The position numbers and the translations under genes are program-made. 10,563 nt of DNA, from the NCBI GenBank assembly GCA_000998025.1, contig LCJG01000027.1:1-10563 (forward strand), written 5' to 3'. Numbering within the stretch: position 1 is the first letter of the stretch; every line of letters starts with the position of its first letter. Below the pieces are notes generated by a model that made no database searches, was not told where the DNA came from, and saw nothing but the letters and a program-made list of their open reading frames with translations. Shown here piece by piece: positions 1 to 4,950 of the stretch. Origin of the DNA: Candidatus Collierbacteria bacterium GW2011_GWB1_44_6 (GTDB lineage Bacteria > Patescibacteriota > Microgenomatia > UBA1400 > MFAQ01).

Positions 1-4
1 GAAT

Positions 5-32
5 TTGACTATTTTGTAAAAAAAGATACACT
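5..32 (+). promoter_or_regulatory. Putative promoter of the LPEAG surface protein gene
   Basis: A TTGACT box (5-10), a 16-base spacer and TACACT (27-32) resemble a sigma-70 promoter. The -10 box ends only 7 bases before the ATG at 40, so transcription would begin at or next to the start codon. No Shine-Dalgarno sequence is visible. Confidence 0.5.
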
Positions 33-39
33 GATAAGT

Positions 40-882
40 ATGAATAACAGGCGTTCTATTTTCATCCGTCGGATATTACTTTTCACCCTTCTTCCTGTAT
101 TGTTTTTGTTTGTCTCAAGCACCGTAGCTAGCGCAGCCAATCTACGTATAGTCACTAGTACCATTAACGACAATGGAGGAAACTGGAATCCTTCTGATCT
201 TAGTATCAATGTAAAAAGATTTGGATCTGACATTTCCGGAAGCCCGTTGCCAGGATCAAAGGACCCCGGAAATTTCTTCACTCTAGATGCCGGTACATAC
301 ACCATCTCTTCCGGTCCCTACGAGAAATACTTCACAAGTCTTGGAGGAGACTGTGATTCAGACGGCAATGTTACCCTTCTTGCAAGCGATGAAAAAACCT
401 GTCTTATTACCGGCAATGACCGCCCCGCTAGACTCATACTTATCACCCAAGTAACGAACGACAACGGAGGTAAATTAACCCCATCCGACTTCTCCAACCG
501 TGTCACTATCGGTGAAGCCGACGTAGCCGGAAGTCCCACACCTTCCTCGGACTCCCCCGGTACCATCTTCAGCTTAAGCATGGGAACTTTTAACGTCAGT
601 GTTGAAAACACCCGCTCCTACACACTCAGCTTCCAGGGCGACTGTGATAGCAGTGGAAATGTTACTACGACCGTAGGAGACAAAACCTGCCTTATCAATC
701 TTAACGACCCGGACGTTTTGGTACCTGGATTACCCGAAGCAGGCGGAAGTGATGGAGCAAACAAACAAGTCTGCATCGATACAAATATTTTCCCTTGGAT
801 CATCTCCGGCTTGTTTTTGTTCGTCATCTTTTATAATCTTTTCAAGGATAGACTTCCCCAGATAAAAATAATCAAAAAGTAA
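40..882 (+). CDS. Sortase-anchored surface protein with two prealbumin-like repeats and an LPEAG signal
   Basis: This is a 280-residue exported protein, probably a structural or adhesive surface component. Residues 1-32 form a signal peptide with two arginine pairs (R4-R5, R10-R11), a hydrophobic core and a likely cleavage site near A32/A33. Two tandem domains follow, about residues 35-128 and 132-224. Each opens with a T-x-N-D-N-G-G stretch followed by P-S-D, and closes with G-D-C ... K-T-C-L-I; the cysteine pairs (105/121 and 202/217) could form disulfides. This pattern matches prealbumin-fold (SpaA-like) repeats of bacterial surface proteins. The C-terminus has LPEAG at 231-235, a short linker with C245, a membrane helix at about 249-267 and a basic tail ending in KIIKK, which is the layout of a cell-wall sorting signal. 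The sortase gene follows 39 bases later, so it is the natural partner. The ATG is the only sensible start for the signal peptide. The ligand or assembly role is unknown. Confidence 0.85.
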   Translation: MNNRRSIFIRRILLFTLLPVLFLFVSSTVASAANLRIVTSTINDNGGNWNPSDLSINVKRFGSDISGSPLPGSKDPGNFFTLDAGTYTISSGPYEKYFTSLGGDCDSDGNVTLLASDEKTCLITGNDRPARLILITQVTNDNGGKLTPSDFSNRVTIGEADVAGSPTPSSDSPGTIFSLSMGTFNVSVENTRSYTLSFQGDCDSSGNVTTTVGDKTCLINLNDPDVLVPGLPEAGGSDGANKQVCIDTNIFPWIISGLFLFVIFYNLFKDRLPQIKIIKK

Positions 883-886
883 TTCA

Positions 887-915
887 TTTACTCACGCTTT
901 ACGTTTTGCTAATAT
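887..915 (+). promoter_or_regulatory. Putative sortase promoter
   Basis: TTTACT (887-892), a 17-base spacer and TAATAT (910-915) lie in the 39-base gap before the sortase. The -10 box ends 6 bases before the GTG at 922, again predicting a leaderless message. No ribosome binding site is visible. Confidence 0.45.
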
Positions 916-921
916 TAAAGT

Positions 922-1794
922 GTGTTGATAGATTCCAAAAGATTGATTAGGTCATTGTTTGTCGTTGGGCTCTTTATTGGCGCTACGCTACTTAGTTACT
1001 ATCAGTTCTTCTCACCCCAAACCACATACATTGCCGGTAGTGCCGTCCAAGACTCAGAACTTGGTTGGAAATTCCCCCAACAATTTCGTTCGGCTGGCCA
1101 AGTCACCGTTTCCGACGCCTACTCAGAACTCAGGAAGCAAGGTCTTGCCGGTGGCCTTCCAGTGCGGCTTCAAATCCCATCGATCAACGTCGATGCTGCC
1201 ATCGAAGATGCCTTTATCACCCCAGACGGCAGGATGGACGTCCCCGCCGGTTCAAAAAATGTGGCTTGGTTCGCCCTGGGTCCGCCTCCCGGCCAGATCG
1301 GAAGCTCGGTGATTGGAGGCCATTATGGTATAGATAACGGCACCACCAAAGTTTTTTACAACCTGAACAAGCTAAAAATAGGTGACCATGTTCAAGTCGT
1401 CGACGACTTCAATAAAACCCTGTCTTTTGTGGTTCGGACCGTCAAAATATATGACCGCAATGCTGACGCCACCGAAGTGTTTTTGAGCAAAGACAACAAA
1501 GCTCATTTAAACCTCATTGCCTGCGACGGAGTCTGGAATAAACAAAACGATACCTATCCGGATCGAAGGGTTGTCTTTACTGATGCTATTGATGCGACCA
1601 CCTTACAAACGGGTACGGTCTCTCCGCCCGCTATCGAAATAAAAGCCAGATTGCCTGAAACAGCCAACAATCCCTTCATCAACTCTACGCTTAGTTTTAG
1701 TGATCTCTATGCCAATCCCGTTTCCGGAAGCATCACCTCTCTTATAATTCTCACCGTAGTTATAATACTCGCCAAAATAATTCTACGGAAATAA
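922..1794 (+). CDS. Sortase (class E/F-like) with its own C-terminal LPETA motif and membrane helix
   Basis: This transpeptidase cleaves LPxxG-type sorting signals and joins the protein to an acceptor amine on the outer face of the membrane. The start is GTG at 922, with TTG at 925 as an alternative. Residues 9-29 are an N-terminal membrane anchor. The sortase beta-barrel begins with L-Q-I-P-S-I-N-V-D-A (83-92) and runs to about residue 222. The catalytic triad is visible: H134 in IGGHYG, C201 in LNLIAC, and R215/R216 in PDRRVVF. The usual TLxTC motif is LNLIAC here. The overall pattern resembles sortases of CPR bacteria; class E versus F cannot be settled by eye. Unusually, the protein continues about 70 residues past the domain, with LPETA at 244-248, a second membrane helix at about 271-287 and a terminal RK. 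This resembles a sorting signal on the sortase itself. The neighbouring LPEAG protein upstream is the likely substrate. Confidence 0.92.
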   Translation: MLIDSKRLIRSLFVVGLFIGATLLSYYQFFSPQTTYIAGSAVQDSELGWKFPQQFRSAGQVTVSDAYSELRKQGLAGGLPVRLQIPSINVDAAIEDAFITPDGRMDVPAGSKNVAWFALGPPPGQIGSSVIGGHYGIDNGTTKVFYNLNKLKIGDHVQVVDDFNKTLSFVVRTVKIYDRNADATEVFLSKDNKAHLNLIACDGVWNKQNDTYPDRRVVFTDAIDATTLQTGTVSPPAIEIKARLPETANNPFINSTLSFSDLYANPVSGSITSLIILTVVIILAKIILRK

Positions 1795-1805
1795 AAATCT
1801 CCGCA

Positions 1806-1827
1806 GTGAAGTTCACCATGATATATT
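1806..1827 (+). promoter_or_regulatory. Putative extended -10 promoter of tatC with a small inverted repeat
   Basis: A TG dinucleotide (1819-1820), one base, then TATATT (1822-1827) form an extended -10 element that ends 5 bases before the GTG of tatC at 1833. No convincing -35 is present. Immediately upstream is GTGAA-G-TTCAC (1806-1816), a 5-base-arm inverted repeat in the -35 region. It could be an operator but may be chance. Confidence 0.4.
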
Positions 1828-1832
1828 GAGTT

Positions 1833-2591
1833 GTGCCATCAGATATCGTTACTCCCAAAGCAACCACTCAAGACTCCACTCCGGGATCGGTTGTCGACGA
1901 TACTATCGCCAAGTTTCTCCCCTATCTCCAAGAAATTCAAAAAAAACTCACCATTCTTCTCGTCGTCATCCTCATATCGGCCTTATCTGGTTTTCTATAC
2001 TATCAGAAGATTTTGACCTTTATCATGCGCATCTTTAATCTCAAAGGGATCACTGTAGTCCTTTCCTCACCTTATCAGTTTATTGATTTGGCTATCAACA
2101 CCGGCATCGCTACCGGTGTCATTGTTGCTTTTCCTCTCTTTATTTATTACCTGCTAGGCTTTCTCAAGCCCGCTCTTGGTCACAAAGAATTCAAACTCAT
2201 TACCAGACTTGTTCCACTTGCCCTAGGTCTCTTCATCTTCGGCTTTGGTTTTGGGGCTTGGGTAATGCAGTTGGTGATCAATATCTTTTCCAAGACGGCC
2301 ATCGATTTCAGCGTGACCAATATCTGGGATATCAGCCGTTTTTTCTCGCAAACACTGATCATGGGTGTCTCTCTTGGACTAATCTTTGAAATACCGGTCC
2401 TCGTCACCCTGCTTATTAAATTAAGAATACTCAAGAAACAAACCATAGCCAAAAACCGCCGGCTTATCTATCCTCTGGTTCTTATCATGGCCGCCTTTCT
2501 CCCACCGACCGACATTGTCTCCCTGGGAATACTTACCTTTGTTCCCATCACTCTTTTTGAGGTTGCACTCCTACTTAATAAATCTATATAA
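1833..2591 (+). CDS. tatC: Sec-independent protein translocase TatC
   Basis: TatC is the polytopic receptor of the twin-arginine translocase. It binds Tat signal peptides and recruits TatA to move folded proteins across the membrane. The 252-residue product has the family's usual size and six hydrophobic segments. Recognisable motifs are YLQEIQKKL at 31-39, the counterpart of the N-terminal HLxELRxR box and keeping its glutamate (E34); FLKPALGHKE at 110-119, keeping the second conserved glutamate (E119); and LPPTDIVS at 223-230, the family's P-x-D loop. An N-terminal extension of about 27 residues precedes the first box. The GTG at 1833 sits 5 bases after a TATATT box, and this is the frame that gives the complete family match. 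The gene is followed after 7 bases by the first tatA-like gene, so it heads or belongs to the Tat operon. Confidence 0.95.
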   Translation: MPSDIVTPKATTQDSTPGSVVDDTIAKFLPYLQEIQKKLTILLVVILISALSGFLYYQKILTFIMRIFNLKGITVVLSSPYQFIDLAINTGIATGVIVAFPLFIYYLLGFLKPALGHKEFKLITRLVPLALGLFIFGFGFGAWVMQLVINIFSKTAIDFSVTNIWDISRFFSQTLIMGVSLGLIFEIPVLVTLLIKLRILKKQTIAKNRRLIYPLVLIMAAFLPPTDIVSLGILTFVPITLFEVALLLNKSI

Positions 2592-2592
2592 T
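2563..2592 (+). promoter_or_regulatory. Putative internal promoter of the first tatA-like gene
   Basis: A consensus TATAAT (2587-2592) overlaps the tatC stop codon and ends 6 bases before the ATG at 2599. A weak TTGCAC (2563-2568) lies 18 bases upstream. If used, it gives a leaderless tatA message independent of tatC, which could raise TatA over TatC. Confidence 0.45.
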
Positions 2593-2598
2593 AAGTGT

Positions 2599-2838
2599 AT
2601 GTTTGGCAATATTGGCTCAGGCGAGGTCATTGTAATTATTTTAGCTTTGCTCTTTCTCTTTGGTGGTAAAAAACTACCCGAGCTTGCTCGTGGCCTCGGG
2701 GAATCCAGCAGGGAGATAAAAAAAGTCAAAAAAGAGATCAGTAGCGCACTAAACGATATCACCGGTGATGACGATCAGGATGACAAATCCTCTTCTCCGG
2801 AAGAAAAAACGAAGGGGGGTGAAACCGGTAATGCCTAA
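2599..2838 (+). CDS. tatA: TatA/TatB-like translocase subunit, first copy
   Basis: This 79-residue protein is a pore-forming or accessory subunit of the twin-arginine translocase. It has the family layout: a short N-terminal membrane helix (about 8-21), the F-G-G-K-K-L-P-E-L hinge (21-29), an amphipathic helix (about 30-52) rich in lysine and glutamate, and an acidic, disordered tail (55-79). The FGG-KKLPEL hinge is closer to TatA than to TatB. The ATG is chosen because the membrane helix starts directly after it; an in-frame ATG farther upstream lies inside tatC and would add residues that do not belong to the family. It is the longest of the four copies here. Its last codons overlap the start of the next copy. 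Confidence 0.92.
   Translation: MFGNIGSGEVIVIILALLFLFGGKKLPELARGLGESSREIKKVKKEISSALNDITGDDDQDDKSSSPEEKTKGGETGNA
2812..2822 (+). promoter_or_regulatory. Strong Shine-Dalgarno sequence for the second tatA-like gene
   Basis: The purine-rich run AAGGGGGGTGA is close to the ideal anti-16S complement AAGGAGGTGA. It ends about 8 bases before the ATG at 2831, which supports that start inside the 3' end of the previous gene. Confidence 0.6.
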
Positions 2839-2971
2839 TATTGGACTAAATGAAATCATCATTGTCGCCATTGTCCTCATAGTTCTCTTCGGCAGTAAAG
2901 CGCTTCCAAATTTTATTCGAGGAATCGCCAAAGCTATCAGAGAGTTTCGCCAAGCGTCAAAAAGTGAGTAG
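2831..2971 (+). CDS. TatA-like translocase subunit, second copy (46 residues)
   Basis: This is a minimal TatA-family protein with an N-terminal membrane helix (about 6-20), an F-G-S-K-A-L-P hinge (20-26) and a short amphipathic helix (27-43). It has no acidic tail. The start overlaps the end of the preceding tatA by 8 bases and is preceded by a strong Shine-Dalgarno sequence, so translation is probably coupled. In-frame upstream codons read through the neighbour's tail and do not resemble the family. At 46 residues it is at the lower limit for TatA proteins and would be missed by many gene callers. Whether it plays the TatA or the TatB role cannot be told from the sequence. Confidence 0.87.
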   Translation: MPNIGLNEIIIVAIVLIVLFGSKALPNFIRGIAKAIREFRQASKSE

Positions 2972-2984
2972 TGATATGATCATT

Positions 2985-3007
2985 AATAATTACTAACAGT
3001 AAATAAT
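2985..3007. repeat. Imperfect inverted repeat before the third tatA-like gene
   Basis: Two 10-base arms (2985-2994 and 2998-3007) flank AAC and pair at 8 of 10 positions, with a perfect inner TTACT/AGTAA. It ends against the ATG at 3008. It could be a weak hairpin or operator, but it is AT-rich and could be chance. Confidence 0.25.
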
Positions 3008-3172
3008 ATGTTTAAAAATATTGGATGGCCGGAAATTTTGGTCATCGTTGTTGTCCTCGTCGTATTATTTGGAGGCAAAATACTCCCAAAAGTCGGCAAG
3101 AACATTGGTGATACCGGCAAAGATTTCAAAGATGCCGCCAAGGATCTTAAAGACGCAGTCAAGGATAAATAA
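3008..3172 (+). CDS. TatA-like translocase subunit, third copy (54 residues)
   Basis: This 54-residue TatA-family protein has E9 just before the membrane helix (about 8-21), an F-G-G-K-I-L-P hinge (21-27), and an amphipathic helix with regularly spaced K-D pairs (about 38-54: KDFKDAAKDLKDAVKDK). The repeated K-D pairing matches the charge-zipper idea proposed for TatA hairpins; that link is inference. The ATG at 3008 gives the standard N-terminus, in which an aromatic residue and N-I-G precede the helix. The gap to the previous copy is 36 bases, with TATGAT (2975-2980) as a possible -10 box. A strong hairpin follows the stop codon, so transcription may end here. Confidence 0.9.
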   Translation: MFKNIGWPEILVIVVVLVVLFGGKILPKVGKNIGDTGKDFKDAAKDLKDAVKDK

Positions 3173-3177
3173 AATCC

Positions 3178-3213
3178 AAAACCCCGCTCCGGCGGGGTTT
3201 GTAGTATTGTTAA
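3178..3213 (+). terminator. Intrinsic terminator-like hairpin after the third tatA-like gene
   Basis: A perfect 9-base-pair stem AAACCCCGC (3179-3187) / GCGGGGTTT (3192-3200) closes a 4-base loop. A U-rich but interrupted stretch (TTTGTAGTATTGTT) follows. The A-rich left flank means it could also act on the other strand. It lies 6 bases after the stop codon and separates the fourth tatA-like gene from the first three. Confidence 0.75.
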
Positions 3214-3218
3214 ATTAT

Positions 3219-3224
3219 GAAGGA
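3219..3224 (+). promoter_or_regulatory. Shine-Dalgarno sequence for the fourth tatA-like gene
   Basis: GAAGGA ends 9 bases before the ATG at 3234, one of the few clear ribosome binding sites in the window. It supports that start and implies that this message has a 5' leader, unlike several neighbours. Confidence 0.5.
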
Positions 3225-3233
3225 ACAAAGTAA

Positions 3234-3404
3234 ATGATCGGTAATATTAGTTCATCAGAACTAGTTGTGGTTGGTTTTGTGCTATTTTTACTTTTTGGAG
3301 GCAAAAAACTTCCTGAGCTTACCAGGGGTCTTATCGACTCCATCAAGCAATTTCGCACGGCTTTCAAAGAAGGGGCCGAATCTAAGGATAAAGAACTCAA
3401 ATAA
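3234..3404 (+). CDS. TatA-like translocase subunit, fourth copy (56 residues)
   Basis: This 56-residue TatA-family protein resembles the first copy most: M-x-G-N-I at the N-terminus, E9 before the membrane helix (about 8-21), and the same F-G-G-K-K-L-P-E-L hinge (21-29). A short amphipathic helix and a charged tail (to 56) follow, without the long acidic extension of copy one. It lies after a strong terminator and has its own ribosome binding site, so it may be expressed separately from the other three. That would suit a role as an alternative pore subunit, but this is inference. The ATG at 3234 is the only start that puts the helix at the N-terminus. Confidence 0.9.
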   Translation: MIGNISSSELVVVGFVLFLLFGGKKLPELTRGLIDSIKQFRTAFKEGAESKDKELK

Positions 3405-3463
3405 ACTCCTTTATTTTCAATCGCTAGATGCCTTAAGTCCTCAATATCTTCCATTGTAAATTT

Positions 3464-3472
3464 TGGTAAGAT
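3464..3472 (+). promoter_or_regulatory. Putative extended -10 promoter of the HTH-membrane operon
   Basis: TG (3464-3465), one base, then TAAGAT (3467-3472) form an extended -10 element in the 79-base gap before the ATG at 3484. Expected transcription start is about 5 bases before the start codon. No clear -35 or ribosome binding site is present, and nothing else is recognisable in this gap. Confidence 0.4.
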
Positions 3473-3483
3473 GATTAATAAAG

Positions 3484-3915
3484 ATGTCAAACAAAATTTA
3501 TAACGTCAAGCAGGCCGCCAAAATTCTTGGCCTGTCCACCAATACTACGTATAAATATCTCAATGAAGGCAGAATAAAAGCCGCCAGGGGTGATATTCGG
3601 GGCACTTTCATCATTCCTGCCAAGTCGCTGGAAACCTTTTTGGGTAGCAAACTGCCGGACGATACCCTGATTGAGAGCGAGCTTTCCAATCACGACGAAG
3701 CCTCTTTCAAAGACAGCGCAATTGTCATCGATACGTCCTCTCCCACTCTAGCCACCAAAGTCACTCGTATTCTCATCACTATTTCTCTGCTGATAATCAT
3801 CGCCGATATTGTTTTGACCCAAAATTTCTCGCCCATAGCACAGCTCGCAAGAATAACTCTCATTGCCATACTACTCCTTATTTCGTACCAATTTGGTGGT
3901 TTTATTAAAAGATAA
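3484..3915 (+). CDS. Membrane-tethered excisionase-type helix-turn-helix protein
   Basis: This 143-residue protein joins a DNA-binding domain to the membrane. Residues 5-53 match the excisionase/MerR-like HTH family (HTH_17): Y-N-V-K-Q-A-A-K-I-L-G-L-S (6-18), T-x-x-K-Y-L-N-E-G-R-I-K-A (22-33), then a basic wing and I-P-A-K-S-L-E-T-F-L at 44-53. A polar linker (55-92) leads to two membrane helices, about 94-112 and 120-138, with a basic end (IKR). Phage excisionases lack such helices, so a role in excision is unlikely; a membrane-bound regulator is more plausible. It heads a tight operon with two membrane-protein genes (gap of 18 bases to the next). Its target and signal are unknown; the adjacent Tat or surface genes are candidates by position only. 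Confidence 0.8.
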   Translation: MSNKIYNVKQAAKILGLSTNTTYKYLNEGRIKAARGDIRGTFIIPAKSLETFLGSKLPDDTLIESELSNHDEASFKDSAIVIDTSSPTLATKVTRILITISLLIIIADIVLTQNFSPIAQLARITLIAILLLISYQFGGFIKR

Positions 3916-3933
3916 TCTAACAATCGGCATTAC

Positions 3934-4284
3934 ATGAAGATCAATAGACAGATTATCGACCGCAGCCTCTTTCTTTATGGTTCAATTTTGACATTTTACT
4001 TAGTTGTTTCCGCCTTTTTAAATCAGAGTGACCCAAACAGTCTGATAATCCTTCTCCTTTTTCTCCCCGTTGCTTTGTTTTTTGCGATCAAACTAAGCTC
4101 AAATGCCCACCTTCATCTCCAAAAATTACTAAACCTAGATCGCCACAACCATCCATATTTTGAAAATTTCTCCCTTACTACTTTTATTAATCAGTCCGAA
4201 ACCGGTTTTCTTATCAATCTGGTTCTTCTTTGTTTTGCTATCGTACTAATACTTTTCAGAATAAGTTTACTAATCCTAAAATGA
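3934..4284 (+). CDS. Small three-helix membrane protein of unknown function
   Basis: I do not recognise a characterised family. The 116-residue protein has three hydrophobic helices (about 12-29, 36-54 and 91-112). The loop between the second and third is rich in histidine and asparagine (H59, H61, H71, H73). The first two helices resemble those of the next gene: F-L-P-V-A-L-F-F at 43-50 here compares with Y-L-P-L-V-F-F-F at 38-45 there, at a similar spacing. This suggests the two are distant paralogues. The stop codon overlaps the next start in ATGA (4281-4284), so the two proteins are probably made together and may interact. No catalytic motif is visible. Confidence 0.72.
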   Translation: MKINRQIIDRSLFLYGSILTFYLVVSAFLNQSDPNSLIILLLFLPVALFFAIKLSSNAHLHLQKLLNLDRHNHPYFENFSLTTFINQSETGFLINLVLLCFAIVLILFRISLLILK

Positions 4285-4931
4285 AATCTGAAAAAATACT
4301 CATTGTCTACAGCTTCCTAACCTGTCTATTTATCATGGTGGTCGGCATTTTTTCTGCTCAAACTACCAACCAGCTTCTAAGCAGTTTTATCTACTTACCC
4401 TTAGTTTTCTTCTTTGGTACCAGAATCTTTGAGATCATAATTCATCCAAGATACTTCCACACTTCATCAACAAAACGTCGGTCTAGGCAAGCATCTGTAA
4501 ATGAAGACAGTGAGGAGGATGTCGAAGAAGCAACCGTCAAAGGGGTGGCTGACAGTAACAAACGTCTCTTTCTGCAACTAATCGGCACCACCGGAATATC
4601 GCTTTTGTTAATGTCACTTTTTAGCCGAAAGGCTAGAGACACTTTCTTGGGTGGTGGAGGCCAGACCGGTACCGTCGGCATCAAAGACACCACCGGAAAA
4701 ATTATCGACCCGGCCGAAAAACATCCCACAGACGGCTATAGCATCACCGACATCGACGATGCCGGAATCCCCTCGTATTATTCTTTCGTTAAGAACGACG
4801 GTGCTTGGTATATTATGCAAAATCACTCAGGCACTTTCCGCTATGTCAAAGGTGACGGGAACTACACCGCCAGCTGGGATGTACGCAACAAACTCCACTA
4901 CGACTACTACAACAAGATCTTCAATGGTTGA
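4281..4931 (+). CDS. Three-helix membrane protein with an internal Tat-like signal and an exported C-terminal domain
   Basis: This 216-residue protein has membrane helices at about 7-26 and 33-53. A charged cytoplasmic loop (54-95) follows, with a basic KRRSR and an acidic E-D-x-E-E-D-V-E-E patch. The third helix (96-115) is preceded by N-K-R-L-F-L-Q-L-I-G (93-102). That stretch closely follows the Tat consensus S-R-R-x-F-L-K, with lysine for the first arginine, and the helix contains the G-T-T-G typical of Tat signals. The remaining ~100 residues would lie outside. They contain Y-S-F-V-K-N-D-G-A-W-Y-I-M (167-179) and a GDGNYTASWD...L-H-Y-D-Y motif (191-209), similar to a small domain I recall from other CPR proteins. 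The start overlaps the previous stop in ATGA; an in-frame ATG 51 bases upstream would lie inside that gene. Function is unknown, but a Tat client role fits the position next to tatC and tatA. Confidence 0.8.
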   Translation: MKSEKILIVYSFLTCLFIMVVGIFSAQTTNQLLSSFIYLPLVFFFGTRIFEIIIHPRYFHTSSTKRRSRQASVNEDSEEDVEEATVKGVADSNKRLFLQLIGTTGISLLLMSLFSRKARDTFLGGGGQTGTVGIKDTTGKIIDPAEKHPTDGYSITDIDDAGIPSYYSFVKNDGAWYIMQNHSGTFRYVKGDGNYTASWDVRNKLHYDYYNKIFNG

Positions 4932-4933
4932 TG

Positions 4934-4942
4934 TGGTATAAA
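4934..4942 (+). promoter_or_regulatory. Putative extended -10 promoter of the glycan operon
   Basis: TG (4934-4935), one base, then TATAAA (4937-4942) form a good extended -10 element in the 19-base gap. The box ends 8 bases before the ATG at 4951, so the message would be leaderless or nearly so. No -35 or ribosome binding site is visible. Confidence 0.5.
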
Positions 4943-4950
4943 TATGACCA

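Noticed and set aside
2180..2452. Reverse-strand open frames opposite tatC and other genes
   Set aside because: They lie entirely opposite well-supported genes, have no family resemblance, and follow from codon bias of the plus-strand genes.
2515..2598. Longer first tatA-like protein starting inside tatC
   Set aside because: The extra residues come from another frame of tatC, and TatA proteins begin directly before the membrane helix. The ATG at 2599 also has a TATAAT at leaderless spacing.
3484..3915. Phage excisionase and an integrated element
   Set aside because: The HTH resembles excisionases, but the protein has two membrane helices, and no integrase, attachment-site repeat or phage gene is nearby.
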